Source: Streptomyces anulatus (GTDB lineage Bacteria > Actinomycetota > Actinomycetes > Streptomycetales > Streptomycetaceae). Taken from it: 64,000 bases of DNA. The DNA lies in the NCBI RefSeq assembly GCF_014650675.1, contig NZ_BMVK01000003.1, positions 372,001-436,000 on the forward strand. The letters are read 5' to 3'. The notes below the pieces were generated by a model. The model had not been told where the DNA came from, made no database searches, and saw nothing but the letters and a program-made list of their open reading frames with translations. Shown here piece after piece: positions 9,401-16,776 of the stretch. Within the stretch, counting starts at the first letter, position 1; the number at the start of each line of letters is the position of its first letter. The position numbers and the translations under genes were made by a program.

Positions 9401-12205
9401 CCGTCCGTCCTCGGTGGCCTCCGGCCGTTGCGGATCGCTCAGCACCTCCCGGCCGAGCAGCGGGTGGGCCCCCGGGCCCTGGTTCGCCGCGCCCCTGGCA
9501 CGCGCGTCCGCGCCCTCGACGGGCAGCCAGTAGCGCTTGCGCTGGAACGCGTAGTCGGGAAGTGCCACACGGGACAGCTCGCGCCCCGTGTGCAGTCCGC
9601 GCCAGTCCACCGGGCTGCCGACCGCGTAGAGGTCGGCGAGGCCGCGCAGGGCGGCGTCCTCGCCGCGGTCACGACGGTGCAGGCTGGCCACCCAGTGGTG
9701 GTCGGCCGCCGTGAGGCACTGCTTGGCGAGGGCGGTCAGCGTCGCCGAAGGGCCCACCTCGACGAAGCTGTGGCGGCCGCGCTTCTCGATCGCGCGGACA
9801 CCGTCCATGAAGAGCACGGGCTGCCCGATGTGGGCCACCCAGTACTCGGGCGTCCCTATCTCGCGGTACGTGGCCGGCCTGCCGGTGACATTGGAGACCA
9901 TCGCGATGGTCGGCTCATGGAAGGTGATGCCGTCCAGCGCCGCCCGGAACTCGTCGAACACCTCGTGCATCAGCGGGGAGTGGAAAGCGTGCGACACGGA
10001 GAGCGGTTCGACCCGCAGGCCGCGCTCACGCAACCGCCGGACGAGCTTGTCCAGCGGCTCCCGGGCGCCCGAGACCACGCACTGGCCCGGGGCATTCACC
10101 GCTGCCAGAGCGAGGTCCGCCGACTCCGCGAGCAGCGGTTCAACCTCGTCGGCGGAGGCGTACACGGCCGCCATCGAACCGGGCGCCCGTACCGACTGCA
10201 TCAGCCGGGCACGGGCGGCCACCAGTGTCAGCGCGTCGGGCAGCGTGAACAGTCCGGCCACGGCTCCCGCGACGACCTCGCCGATGCTGTGCCCGATGAG
10301 CACGGTGGGACGTACACCCCAGGACATCCACAGCTGGGCAAGCCCGTACTCCAGGGTGAACAGGGCAGGCTGCGTGTACTCGGTGCGGTGGATCAGCTCG
10401 GCGTCATCGGCCGTCCCGAGGAGCAGGTCGCGTACGGAGACCGCCAGATGGGGCGTGAGGATCCGGTCGCACTCGTCCACGCAGGCGCGGAACACCGGGA
10501 ACCTCCGGTAGAGGTCCGCACCCATGCCGCTGCGCTGCGAACCCTGCCCGCTGAACAGGAAGGCCGTCCTGCGCGATGTGGCCGGAGCGAGGGGTTCGTC
10601 GACAGCCAGGCGGGCGTCGACGACGGCCTTGAGCCCCTCCAGGTCCCGGACCACCGCGGAAAACCGATGGGAGAAGTGCGCCCGGCCGACGTTGGTGGTG
10701 TAGCAGAGACGCTCGACATCCGTGTCCGGATGGTCGGCGAGGAAGCTCCGGTACCGCTCCAGCTGGTCACGGAGCGAAGCGGCGCTCTTGCCGGACACGG
10801 TGAAGACCGCCGCCGCCCGCTCGCCCCCGGTCGTCTCCGGTACGGCTGACGACTGCCGCGTCGGCGCCTGTTCCAGGACGACGGCCGAGATGGTGCCCGC
10901 GAATCCGAAGCTGTTGACCACCGCGCGCCGGGTCTCCCCGGGCCAGGGCATCCGCTCGGTGGGCACCCGGATCGGATACGTATCCCAGGGGATACGGGCG
11001 GAAGGTGTGTTCAGGTTCAGGTGCGGATACACCGTGCCGGAGCGCAGCTGCAGCACCGTCTTGATCACACCGACGACACCGGAGGCGGGCTCCATGTGGC
11101 CGAGGTTGGTCTTCGCCGAACCGACCAGAAGCGGCTGTTCCCGGGTGTGAGACCGGCTGAAGACGTCATTGATCGCACCCAGCTCGATCGGGTCGCCGAT
11201 CGGGGTGCCGGTGCCGTGCGCCTCCACGTACTGGATGTCGCGCGGTTCGAGGCGCGCCGCCTCCAGAGCCCGGCGGATCACCAGCTCCTGTGCCGGGCCG
11301 TTGGGCACGGTCAGCCCGGCGCTGTCCCCGTCCTGGCCGATCGCGGTACCGCGGACCAGGGCGAGCACCTGGTCACCGTCCCGCTCGGCGTCGGACAGGC
11401 GCTTGAGCACCAGCATCCCGCACCCCTCGGCACGCACGTAGCCGTCGGCCGCGTCGTCGAAGGTCTTGCACTGCCCGTCGGGAGCGAGCATCTGGCCGTG
11501 CGAGAACATCACCATGATCCGCGGGTGGTGCAGGGCGTTGACACCCCCGCACAGGGCGATGTCGCACTCGCCCCCGCGCAACCCCTGCACCGCCATGTGC
11601 AGCGCGCTCAGCGACGAGGAACAGGCCGTGTCCACGCTGACGCTCGGACCGCGCCACCCGAGGAAGTAGGAGAGTCGGCCCGACAGCGGGAACATGGTGA
11701 TGCCGGACGCGAGGTGCCCGTCGAGATCCTCGTAGGGCAGTGCGTCGATCTCCAGCGCGTAGTCGATGGAACTCGCCCCGACGTACACGCCACCGTTGCC
11801 GCGCCGGAGCGGCGTGGGGTCGATGTTCGCGTTCTCCAGCGCGTGCCAGGCCGTCTCCAGCACCAGACGCTGCTGGGGGTCGATGTACTGCGCTTCCTTG
11901 GGCGAGATGTTGAAGAAGGACGCGTCGAACAGGTCGATCCGGTCGAGAAACCCCCCGCCCGCCGTCTGGATCTTACCCTTCTCGTCGGGATCCGAGGGAG
12001 TGAACGCGGCAGCGTCCCAGCGGTCCTCGGGAAGGGGCCGAATACCCGACCGGCCCTCCCGCAGGAACGCGTCGAACGCGTCGGGCGACTCGCTCCCGCC
12101 CGGGAAGCGCAGTCCCATGCCCACGATGGCGATCGGCTCGTACTTCTCGCGCAACAGGCTCTCGACGGTGTTCCCGGCGGCCTCGTCCGCAAACTCATGC
12201 GGCAT
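6416..12205 (-). CDS. Single-module type I PKS, KS-AT-DH*-ER remnant-KR*-ACP
   Basis: Polyketide synthase of 1929 residues. KS (about 23-447) has Cys195 in DTACSSS, His330 in HGTGT and His370 in KTNLGH. AT (about 548-840) has Ser640 in GHSIGE and HAFH at 739-742, predicting malonyl-CoA. DH (about 913-1190) keeps His952, but the motif has one extra residue (H-x4-G) and the second catalytic Asp appears to be Glu1118. A structural KR half (about 1225-1400) is followed by only about 120 residues of ER (1437-1560), without a dinucleotide-binding core. KR (about 1575-1750) has GGLGGLG, Ser1709/1710 and Tyr1723, but Gln1685 and Phe1727 replace the usual Lys and Asn. The ACP has Ser1882 in LGLDSL. 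There is no docking domain and no thioesterase domain. It overlaps the ACP gene by 11 nt. Whether it acts once or iteratively, and how reduced its product is, cannot be told. Confidence 0.95.
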   Translation of the reverse strand: MPHEFADEAAGNTVESLLREKYEPIAIVGMGLRFPGGSESPDAFDAFLREGRSGIRPLPEDRWDAAAFTPSDPDEKGKIQTAGGGFLDRIDLFDASFFNISPKEAQYIDPQQRLVLETAWHALENANIDPTPLRRGNGGVYVGASSIDYALEIDALPYEDLDGHLASGITMFPLSGRLSYFLGWRGPSVSVDTACSSSLSALHMAVQGLRGGECDIALCGGVNALHHPRIMVMFSHGQMLAPDGQCKTFDDAADGYVRAEGCGMLVLKRLSDAERDGDQVLALVRGTAIGQDGDSAGLTVPNGPAQELVIRRALEAARLEPRDIQYVEAHGTGTPIGDPIELGAINDVFSRSHTREQPLLVGSAKTNLGHMEPASGVVGVIKTVLQLRSGTVYPHLNLNTPSARIPWDTYPIRVPTERMPWPGETRRAVVNSFGFAGTISAVVLEQAPTRQSSAVPETTGGERAAAVFTVSGKSAASLRDQLERYRSFLADHPDTDVERLCYTTNVGRAHFSHRFSAVVRDLEGLKAVVDARLAVDEPLAPATSRRTAFLFSGQGSQRSGMGADLYRRFPVFRACVDECDRILTPHLAVSVRDLLLGTADDAELIHRTEYTQPALFTLEYGLAQLWMSWGVRPTVLIGHSIGEVVAGAVAGLFTLPDALTLVAARARLMQSVRAPGSMAAVYASADEVEPLLAESADLALAAVNAPGQCVVSGAREPLDKLVRRLRERGLRVEPLSVSHAFHSPLMHEVFDEFRAALDGITFHEPTIAMVSNVTGRPATYREIGTPEYWVAHIGQPVLFMDGVRAIEKRGRHSFVEVGPSATLTALAKQCLTAADHHWVASLHRRDRGEDAALRGLADLYAVGSPVDWRGLHTGRELSRVALPDYAFQRKRYWLPVEGADARARGAANQGPGAHPLLGREVLSDPQRPEATEDGRVFTTVLGPGNPEYLADHPGPDGEATVPSAAYVEMLLAAQDAVYGHTRGTVRDVTLHSPLVLPKDALVEVRTRLRTMPDGDTAVDVVSGPTDDEITLATATLTRQSADGGPASGLDRLAEDPGEVCEEAGPADIYTDFASVGRAYGDRFRLLTGVTRHRNGVCTAEVTLRQPCLGEQIPVEALECALLAMTALDEDSPAFTPAGFGSVRLFKKPRGRQVRVVVRITARGRTSRTADLLLLEEGLPVIELTGVRLLPAPAETGEDRPPAPAPFLHRPAWLRRGVGPGTDPAPRHVLVLGDRRGWLAAAGERADEAGTRLSFVASAEELTVALGDASVSDVCWLWQADGTEMSACRLRAECERNYRELLALTAALSGADPARPPRLWLVTERGQWLPGDRPGTGEQLAAATLWGFGQVLLNEYPQHRATLVDVTGDTDPAVLLEEWRSQDSGEYQVAYRGGRRHVRRLLPGEHTPAWEGGFAFRTEDPETAPDASPATGPAGPVLVPAQDIAPSGDEIQVLVHLVPLTDDDLIGTGVPGAECTGTVIGVGERAGFAVGDRVVVRHPGTLRRTVTVPSAAATAAPEPVGTGAGEPRAAETPGDVYGIDEVAEALDAARRGTAVVSLLPAPDRRHTAPAGVRPDRRYLVSGGLGGLGLVTAEKLVDLGARHLVLVSRSGRPTPEAAELLAGLSERAEVRIVRADLGSAEDMAEVAAEIRSSAVPLGGIVHAAGAAGKSLIGALTWEAIDDQLRAQAYGGWLLHELSLDFPDLDFFLVHSSIAAVLGGATQAHYAAAFSFLDGLVAYRARQGLPALAVNWGAWARVGMSARLDDNLGRELQRSGVRYFSPARALRVLEGLMAGSAVQRLAGAFDWDAYVAPSLLDNALYSALVRHRPRDDNGFDVGALLALPEGERRTAIGRTVLESLAAALHVEDAEEVDFTTEFVALGLDSLMALDFRTSLESVFRVALPATLTFDHPSPQEVTEFLDSRLTSAPAAP

Positions 12206-12521
12206 CCGTGCGCCTCCTGTCCTTGTCCTGGTCGGCGGGCACGGCCAGGTGATCCACGAGCCGGCCCACCGTCGGCTGGTTGAACAGCACCGTCGCGTCG
12301 ATGGCCACGCCCAGCAGCCCTTCGAGCTCTTTCCTCAGCTCGTTGAGCCGTAGCGAGGTGAGGCCGAGGTCGAAGAAGCTCGTGTCCCGTTCCAGTTCCT
12401 CGTCCGCCCCCATCAGCAGGGCCTCCTTGAACCGGCCGGCGACGAGCTCTTCCAGCGCTTCACGCCGCTCGACCCCAGAGAGGCCGCTCAGGTGTCCGTC
12501 GGCGTGCAGAGAATCAGCCAT
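12195..12521 (-). CDS. Discrete acyl carrier protein
   Basis: A 108-residue protein whose central 75 residues are a carrier-protein domain. The phosphopantetheine site is Ser in LGLTSLRLNEL, preceded by SFFDLG and followed by a FNQPTVGRLVDHL segment as in PKS/NRPS carriers (FxxPTVxxLAxxL). It is the first gene of the leftward locus and overlaps the PKS start by 11 nt. The start at 12521 has GGGACGGAG just upstream. A free ACP ahead of a one-module PKS, together with an adenylating ligase, suggests it carries the starter unit; this is inferred. Confidence 0.9.
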   Translation of the reverse strand: MADSLHADGHLSGLSGVERREALEELVAGRFKEALLMGADEELERDTSFFDLGLTSLRLNELRKELEGLLGVAIDATVLFNQPTVGRLVDHLAVPADQDKDRRRTDAA

Positions 12522-12600
12522 CTCCGTCCCACCCCTTCGCGTAGAAGCGGGGGCATGCTTCCGCACCGCCCGCCTTGCTCCCCGATACAAACAGCGGCGC

Positions 12601-12632
12601 CTGACGTTCCCCTGATCGAGGGCTGACGTTCC
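12601..12632. promoter_or_regulatory. Direct repeat upstream of the ACP-PKS operon
   Basis: The 10-mer CTGACGTTCC occurs twice, at 12601-12610 and 12623-12632, a 22-bp period, which is two helical turns. It lies 80-111 nt before the ACP start. Such spacing suits an activator dimer, for example a SARP-type protein, but no SARP gene is in the window. Confidence 0.4.
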
Positions 12633-12746
12633 GGGGGAGACGCTCCAGGCCAGCGGACAGGCCATAGGACACACCTCGATGGCGGTCCGGGTCGCCGCGT
12701 CGTACGGCCGCGCCGGACGGGGGCCGCCGGCTCCAGGACGAGAAAA

Positions 12747-12785
12747 AGACCCCCCTGACTGCGTTTCCGCAGGTCAGAGGGGTCT
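12747..12785 (-). terminator. Intrinsic terminator of tRNA-Ala
   Basis: On the minus strand a GC-rich hairpin with arms AAGACCCC/GGGGTCTT and inner pairing CTGACTGCG/CGCAGGTCAG is followed by a T run (TCTTTTTCTC). It lies directly downstream of the tRNA gene. Confidence 0.85.
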
Positions 12786-12793
12786 TGAAACTG

Positions 12794-12866
12794 TGGAGCC
12801 TAGGAGATTCGAACTCCTGACATCTGCCTTGCAAAGGCAGCGCTCTACCAACTGAGCTAAGGCCCC
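12794..12866 (-). tRNA. tRNA-Ala (UGC)
   Basis: A 73-nt cloverleaf. The anticodon loop is TTTGCAA between CTGCC and GGCAG stems, giving anticodon TGC. The acceptor stem GGGGCCT/AGGCTCC contains the G3-U70 pair that marks alanine tRNAs, the discriminator is A, and the T loop is TTCGAAT. CCA is not encoded. Confidence 0.97.
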
Positions 12867-13044
12867 GGGTCACAACGAACGAGGGCAACGCCGAGCACAT
12901 CCGCGCCAGGGCTACCGTCGCAGACCAGAGTACCGGGTGACCCCCGTAATCCTGCAAAAGGATAGGGACTCCCGGTGAACGACCACGCTCCGTAAGATGC
13001 TCGCAAGGTTCGCAGCAGCGAAGCCGCAGCGATGGGGAGACGCC

Positions 13045-13593
13045 ATGGACGCAGCGCAACAAGAGGCGACGGCAAGAGCCAGAGAGCTTCAACGCAGTTG
13101 GTACGGGGAGCCGTTGGGGGCGCTCTTCCGTCGGCTGATCGATGATCTCGGCCTGAACCAGGCCCGGCTGGCCGCCGTTCTCGGGCTCTCCGCCCCGATG
13201 CTCTCCCAGCTGATGAGCGGCCAGCGGGCCAAGATCGGGAATCCCGCGGTGGTCCAGCGCGTCCAGGCCCTCCAGGAGCTGGCGAGCCAGGTGGCCGACG
13301 GCAGCGTCAGCGCGGGCGAGGCCACCGACCGCATGGAGGAGATCAAGAAGTCGCAGGGCGGGTCGGTCCTGACCGCCACCGGCCAGACCACCTCCACCGG
13401 CGGCGCTCCCACCGTGCGTCGTGTGGTGCGCGAGATCCAGTCCCTGCTGCGGTCGGTCGCGGCGGCCGGCGACATCATCGATGCCTCGGACGCCCTCGCC
13501 CCGACCCACCCGGAGCTGGCAGAGTTCCTCAAGGTGTACGGAGCGGGACGCACCGCGGACGCGGTCGCGCACTACGAGGGGCACCAGAGCTAG
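13045..13593 (+). CDS. Helix-turn-helix DNA-binding protein
   Basis: A 182-residue cytosolic protein. Residues about 25-65 form an XRE/Cro-like helix-turn-helix (GLNQARLAAVLGLSAPMLSQLM then SGQRAKIG). The rest is helical with a Ser/Thr/Gly linker near 110-125. The ATG at 13045 has GGGGAGA about 5 nt upstream; an earlier in-frame ATG at 12997 lacks this. It stands 140 nt ahead of the Ser/Thr kinase gene on the same strand, so the two may work together, the kinase perhaps modifying the regulator; that is inference from position. Confidence 0.8.
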   Translation: MDAAQQEATARARELQRSWYGEPLGALFRRLIDDLGLNQARLAAVLGLSAPMLSQLMSGQRAKIGNPAVVQRVQALQELASQVADGSVSAGEATDRMEEIKKSQGGSVLTATGQTTSTGGAPTVRRVVREIQSLLRSVAAAGDIIDASDALAPTHPELAEFLKVYGAGRTADAVAHYEGHQS

Positions 13594-13732
13594 CGGCTCC
13601 GGACCACGACGGACGACGGAGCCAGGGCCCGCGCGCACCGCGCAGCGCCCTGGTGCCGGCAGCACACGGGGGCCGGACACGGGCCGCGGCGGACGCCGCG
13701 GCACCACGGGAACGGGGAGCGGGCGCAGCACA

Positions 13733-15097
13733 ATGGGTGAGGTCTTCGCTGGTCGGTACGAGCTGATCGATCCGATCGGACGGGGCGGGGTCGGCGCCGT
13801 CTGGCGCGCCTGGGACCACCGCCGCCGCAGGTACGTCGCGGCCAAGGTGCTCCAGCAGAGCGACGCGCACACGCTGCTGCGCTTCGTCCGCGAGCAGGCC
13901 CTGCGCATCGAGCACCCGCACGTGCTGGCCCCGGCCAGCTGGGCCGCCGACGACGACAAGGTCCTGTTCACCATGGACCTGGTGAGCGGCGGCTCGCTCG
14001 CCCATGTCATCGGCGACTACGGCCCGTTGCCCCCGCGCTTCGTCTGCCTGCTGCTGGACCAGCTGCTCTCCGGCCTCTCCACGGTGCACGCCGAGGGGGT
14101 GGTGCACCGCGACATCAAGCCCGCCAACATCCTGATGGAGGCGACCGGAACGGGCCGCCCGCATCTGCGCCTCTCCGACTTCGGCATCTCGATGCGCAAG
14201 GGCGAACCCCGGCTGACCGAGACCAACTACGTGGTCGGTACGCCCGGTTACTTCGCCCCCGAACAGATGATGGGCGCCGAGCCCGACTTCCCCGCGGACC
14301 TCTTCGCGGTCGGCCTGGTCGCGCTCTACCTCATCCAGGGCCAGAAGCCCGACTCCCGGGCGCTGGTGGAGCACTTCGCCGCGCACGGCACCCCGAGCGC
14401 CCCCGACGGCATCCCCGAGCCGCTGTGGCAGGTTCTCGCCGGTCTGCTCCAGCCGGACCCGCACGCCCGGTTCCGGACCGCGACGGGCGCGCGCAAGGCG
14501 CTGACCGCGGCCGTCGAGATGCTGCCCGAACCCGGCCCGGACGACGAGCCGGTGGAGGTGTTCGACCAGATCGGGCCGCTGCCGCCGGGATTCGGCCCCG
14601 ACGGGCCCGTGACCGCCCCTCAGCAGCCCGGTGAGCCCGCCCCCGCGGCCGCGTCCGGACCGGCGCGGCAGACCGCTCCGGGGTCCGGCGGGCAGCCCTC
14701 CGCACCGCCCCCCACGTCGATGTCGGAGACGGGCAGCTTCCACCTCGCGCCGCCGCCCGAAGCCTCGCCGTCGCAGCAACAGCCCCACCAGCAGCCGGGG
14801 TTCCAGCAGCCGCCGGCCGCACCGTTCACGGCGGACGCGCCGCCCCCGTACGCCGTCGGCGCGCCGGATCTCTCCCAGGCGCCGACCTCCGACGTGCCGC
14901 GCGATCCCGTCGCCACCCGCGCCTACACCGCCCAGCAGCGGCAGACCCCGGTGCCGGCCCCGCCGGTGCAGCACGCCGCGCCCCACGCGCCCGGGAGCCG
15001 GACGCGTCCGGGACCGCCCCCGAAGGTGGCGGTCCCGGTGCTGGTGGTGGCGCTGATCTGCTTCGCGGTCGGCATCTGGGCCCTGACCCAGATCTGA
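13733..15097 (+). CDS. Tail-anchored Ser/Thr protein kinase
   Basis: Hanks-type kinase of 454 residues. The Gly-rich loop GRGGVGAV is at 16-23, the ATP lysine is in VAAKVL, the catalytic loop is HRDIKPAN with Asp127, and the metal motif DFG is followed by GTPGYFAPEQ as the P+1 loop. All catalytic residues are present. A long Pro/Gln/Ala-rich linker (about 290-425) leads to one hydrophobic helix at the extreme C-terminus ending WALTQI. There is no extracellular sensor domain such as PASTA; the protein would be anchored with nearly everything in the cytosol. The substrate is unknown. Confidence 0.92.
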   Translation: MGEVFAGRYELIDPIGRGGVGAVWRAWDHRRRRYVAAKVLQQSDAHTLLRFVREQALRIEHPHVLAPASWAADDDKVLFTMDLVSGGSLAHVIGDYGPLPPRFVCLLLDQLLSGLSTVHAEGVVHRDIKPANILMEATGTGRPHLRLSDFGISMRKGEPRLTETNYVVGTPGYFAPEQMMGAEPDFPADLFAVGLVALYLIQGQKPDSRALVEHFAAHGTPSAPDGIPEPLWQVLAGLLQPDPHARFRTATGARKALTAAVEMLPEPGPDDEPVEVFDQIGPLPPGFGPDGPVTAPQQPGEPAPAAASGPARQTAPGSGGQPSAPPPTSMSETGSFHLAPPPEASPSQQQPHQQPGFQQPPAAPFTADAPPPYAVGAPDLSQAPTSDVPRDPVATRAYTAQQRQTPVPAPPVQHAAPHAPGSRTRPGPPPKVAVPVLVVALICFAVGIWALTQI

Positions 15098-15111
15098 CGT
15101 TCCCGGGCCGA

Positions 15112-16446
15112 CTACCGGCCCTGCGGCGGCTGGTGGCCCCCGACGGCAGGCGAACCGGGGGCGGGGGCCCCGACGGCGCGGCGGCGGGCCAGCAGCGTCC
15201 AGACGCCCAGCCCGAGCACCAGCACGGACCCCGTGCCGATCCCGGCCGCGGCGACCACCGTCATCGGGCCGCTCCGCGCGGCCTCCCGGGCGTTCTTCCC
15301 CTTCCGGGCCACTTCCCGGTCCTGGTCGGTGACGCCGAAGACCCCGGCGTCACCCTCGTACGGAGACGTCCCGGCGTCGTTCTTCACCTGAACCGCCAGC
15401 TCGAAGGGGATCGGCTCGTCCCCGTAGGACTCCTTGAGCTTCGGGCTGAGGGACACCGACAGGTAGTACCAGCCCGCGAAGCGCATGGCGCTGACCTGGG
15501 TCGAGGGGTCGAACCGGTTGCGGTAGGCGACCGGCGGCAGCGGCCTCAGGGACGCGGAAGCCGGCCCTCCGGAGTACGACAGGGTGGCGTCGGAGACATG
15601 CCCCTGGGCGGGGTTGTCCAGCGACAGGGTGAGCGCGCTGCCCACGAAGTCCTTGGTGGCGCTCGTGCTGTTGGAAAGCCCGGCGGTGGCGTGGATCTGC
15701 TGCCCCCAGTCCACCGGAACCCGGTAGAAGCGGGTCTGCCCCGGGGCGACCGTGTCCTGCCAACGGCCGTTCTCCAGGCTGGTGGCCTCGGAGAACCCGG
15801 CCCCTCCGGTCCGCTTCTGCTGCTTGCCGGTCAGCGGCTTCGCCGAGGCCGATGGCCAACTGCCGGGCCCCTCGGTCGGCATGGACGACCCGCTCTTCAG
15901 CCGCGGCTCCTGGAGGAAGCGCAACTCCAGGTTCCAGGCATCGGGGTTGGACGTCTCCTTGCTCTCGCGCTCGACGAGGACGTCGTACTGGCCGCTCTCT
16001 TGGCAGGTGGTGCTGCCTTCCTTGATGGTCCGGGAGACATATGCGGCGATGGGACGCGCGTACTCGCCGGCGCCGAAGTTCGCCCGCTGCGAGCTGCATT
16101 GGGTGTCGTCGGTCTCCCGGAGGCTGACGTTGATGCCGTCGCCGTAGGCGGCCTTGCCGCTGTCGCCGGGCACCGCGACCGCCGAGACATAGGCGGCGGA
16201 GACCTCGTCCAGCGTGACCCGGTAGTAGAGCTTCTCGCCCGGCCCGATCGTGCTGCGGTACGGGACGCCCTCGTCGAGTTCGGACGCCTCGACGTTCGCC
16301 GTCGCCCCCTGCACCTTCTTCGCTTCGGGGTCGAACGCGTATACCCCGGGTCCGGCCGCGTGCGCCTGCCCCGGCAGGGCCGCCGCCGCGCACATCGCCG
16401 CGAGTACCGCGGCCACCACCCGGCCCCTGTTGCGCTGCCTCTTCAC
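15112..16446 (-). CDS. Secreted protein with C-terminal membrane anchor, unknown function
   Basis: I do not recognise the family. The 444-residue product starts with a basic n-region and a hydrophobic core ending AALPGQAHA, a classic Sec signal peptide. The mature part is beta-rich with two similar blocks: each has a phrase like EKLYYRVTLD or QTRFYRVPVDWGQ, then polar beta strands, suggesting a duplicated extracellular beta-sandwich. Near the C-terminus comes a helix (GSVLVLGLGVWTLL) and a basic tail (ARRRAV), so the protein is held outside the membrane. The GTG at 16446 has GAGGGG 7 nt upstream. It converges with the kinase gene, their stops 15 nt apart. Confidence 0.8.
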   Translation of the reverse strand: MKRQRNRGRVVAAVLAAMCAAAALPGQAHAAGPGVYAFDPEAKKVQGATANVEASELDEGVPYRSTIGPGEKLYYRVTLDEVSAAYVSAVAVPGDSGKAAYGDGINVSLRETDDTQCSSQRANFGAGEYARPIAAYVSRTIKEGSTTCQESGQYDVLVERESKETSNPDAWNLELRFLQEPRLKSGSSMPTEGPGSWPSASAKPLTGKQQKRTGGAGFSEATSLENGRWQDTVAPGQTRFYRVPVDWGQQIHATAGLSNSTSATKDFVGSALTLSLDNPAQGHVSDATLSYSGGPASASLRPLPPVAYRNRFDPSTQVSAMRFAGWYYLSVSLSPKLKESYGDEPIPFELAVQVKNDAGTSPYEGDAGVFGVTDQDREVARKGKNAREAARSGPMTVVAAAGIGTGSVLVLGLGVWTLLARRRAVGAPAPGSPAVGGHQPPQGR

Positions 16447-16596
16447 GCGCTTCCCCTCGTCGTCCTCACGCGCCGGTGCCGTCGACCGCCCGGCCGGATG
16501 CCGGTCCATCCTGCCCCGCCCGCACCGCCGCTGTCTCCGGCCACAGCCGAATTGCCCCCTCTTGTCCGCGTTCACGCCCCCGCCTGCACCCCACCG

Positions 16597-16637
16597 GAGT
16601 TCACTGGAGCAATTCATCTCTGTGCTCCGGTGAACTC
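16597..16637. repeat. 15-bp inverted repeat
   Basis: Arms GAGTTCACTGGAGCA (16597-16611) and TGCTCCGGTGAACTC (16623-16637) differ at one position and enclose an 11-nt loop. It lies about 150 nt upstream of the secreted-protein gene. It could be an operator or a terminator; there is no T run. Confidence 0.6.
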
Positions 16638-16692
16638 AGAAGGCCGAGAGGCACGGCGTCACTGTCGTACGCCAAAGCGCGCGCACGACAAA

Positions 16693-16756
16693 GGGCCCGT
16701 TCGCCGGCGAACGGGCCCCGAACAGCACGAAGCCCCGGCCGCTCAGCGACCGGGGC
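16693..16756. terminator. Two tandem hairpins
   Basis: A perfect 26-bp palindrome at 16693-16718 and a second stem (GCCCCGG at 16732, CCGGGGC at 16750) at 16732-16756 lie downstream of the minus-strand DLW-39 gene. Probable tandem terminators. Confidence 0.65.
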
Positions 16757-16776
16757 CCGTAACAGACTGTGCCGTC

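Larger units (their letters stand above)
16447..16776. other. Intergenic region with three hairpins
   Basis: About 330 nt without a gene, between the secreted-protein start and the DLW-39 stop. It holds an imperfect 15-bp inverted repeat at 16597-16637 and two terminator-like hairpins at 16693-16718 and 16732-16756. Confidence 0.7.

Noticed and set aside
4674-11000. Long plus-strand frames opposite the ligase and PKS
   Set aside because: No domains, no ribosome sites, opposite to genes with intact motifs.
6416-12521. Assigning the PKS locus to a named product
   Set aside because: Domain set and neighbours do not match a pathway I can name with confidence.
12794-12866. tRNA-Ala as integration site with att repeats
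   Set aside because: No second copy of the tRNA 3' end and no integrase gene could be seen in the window.
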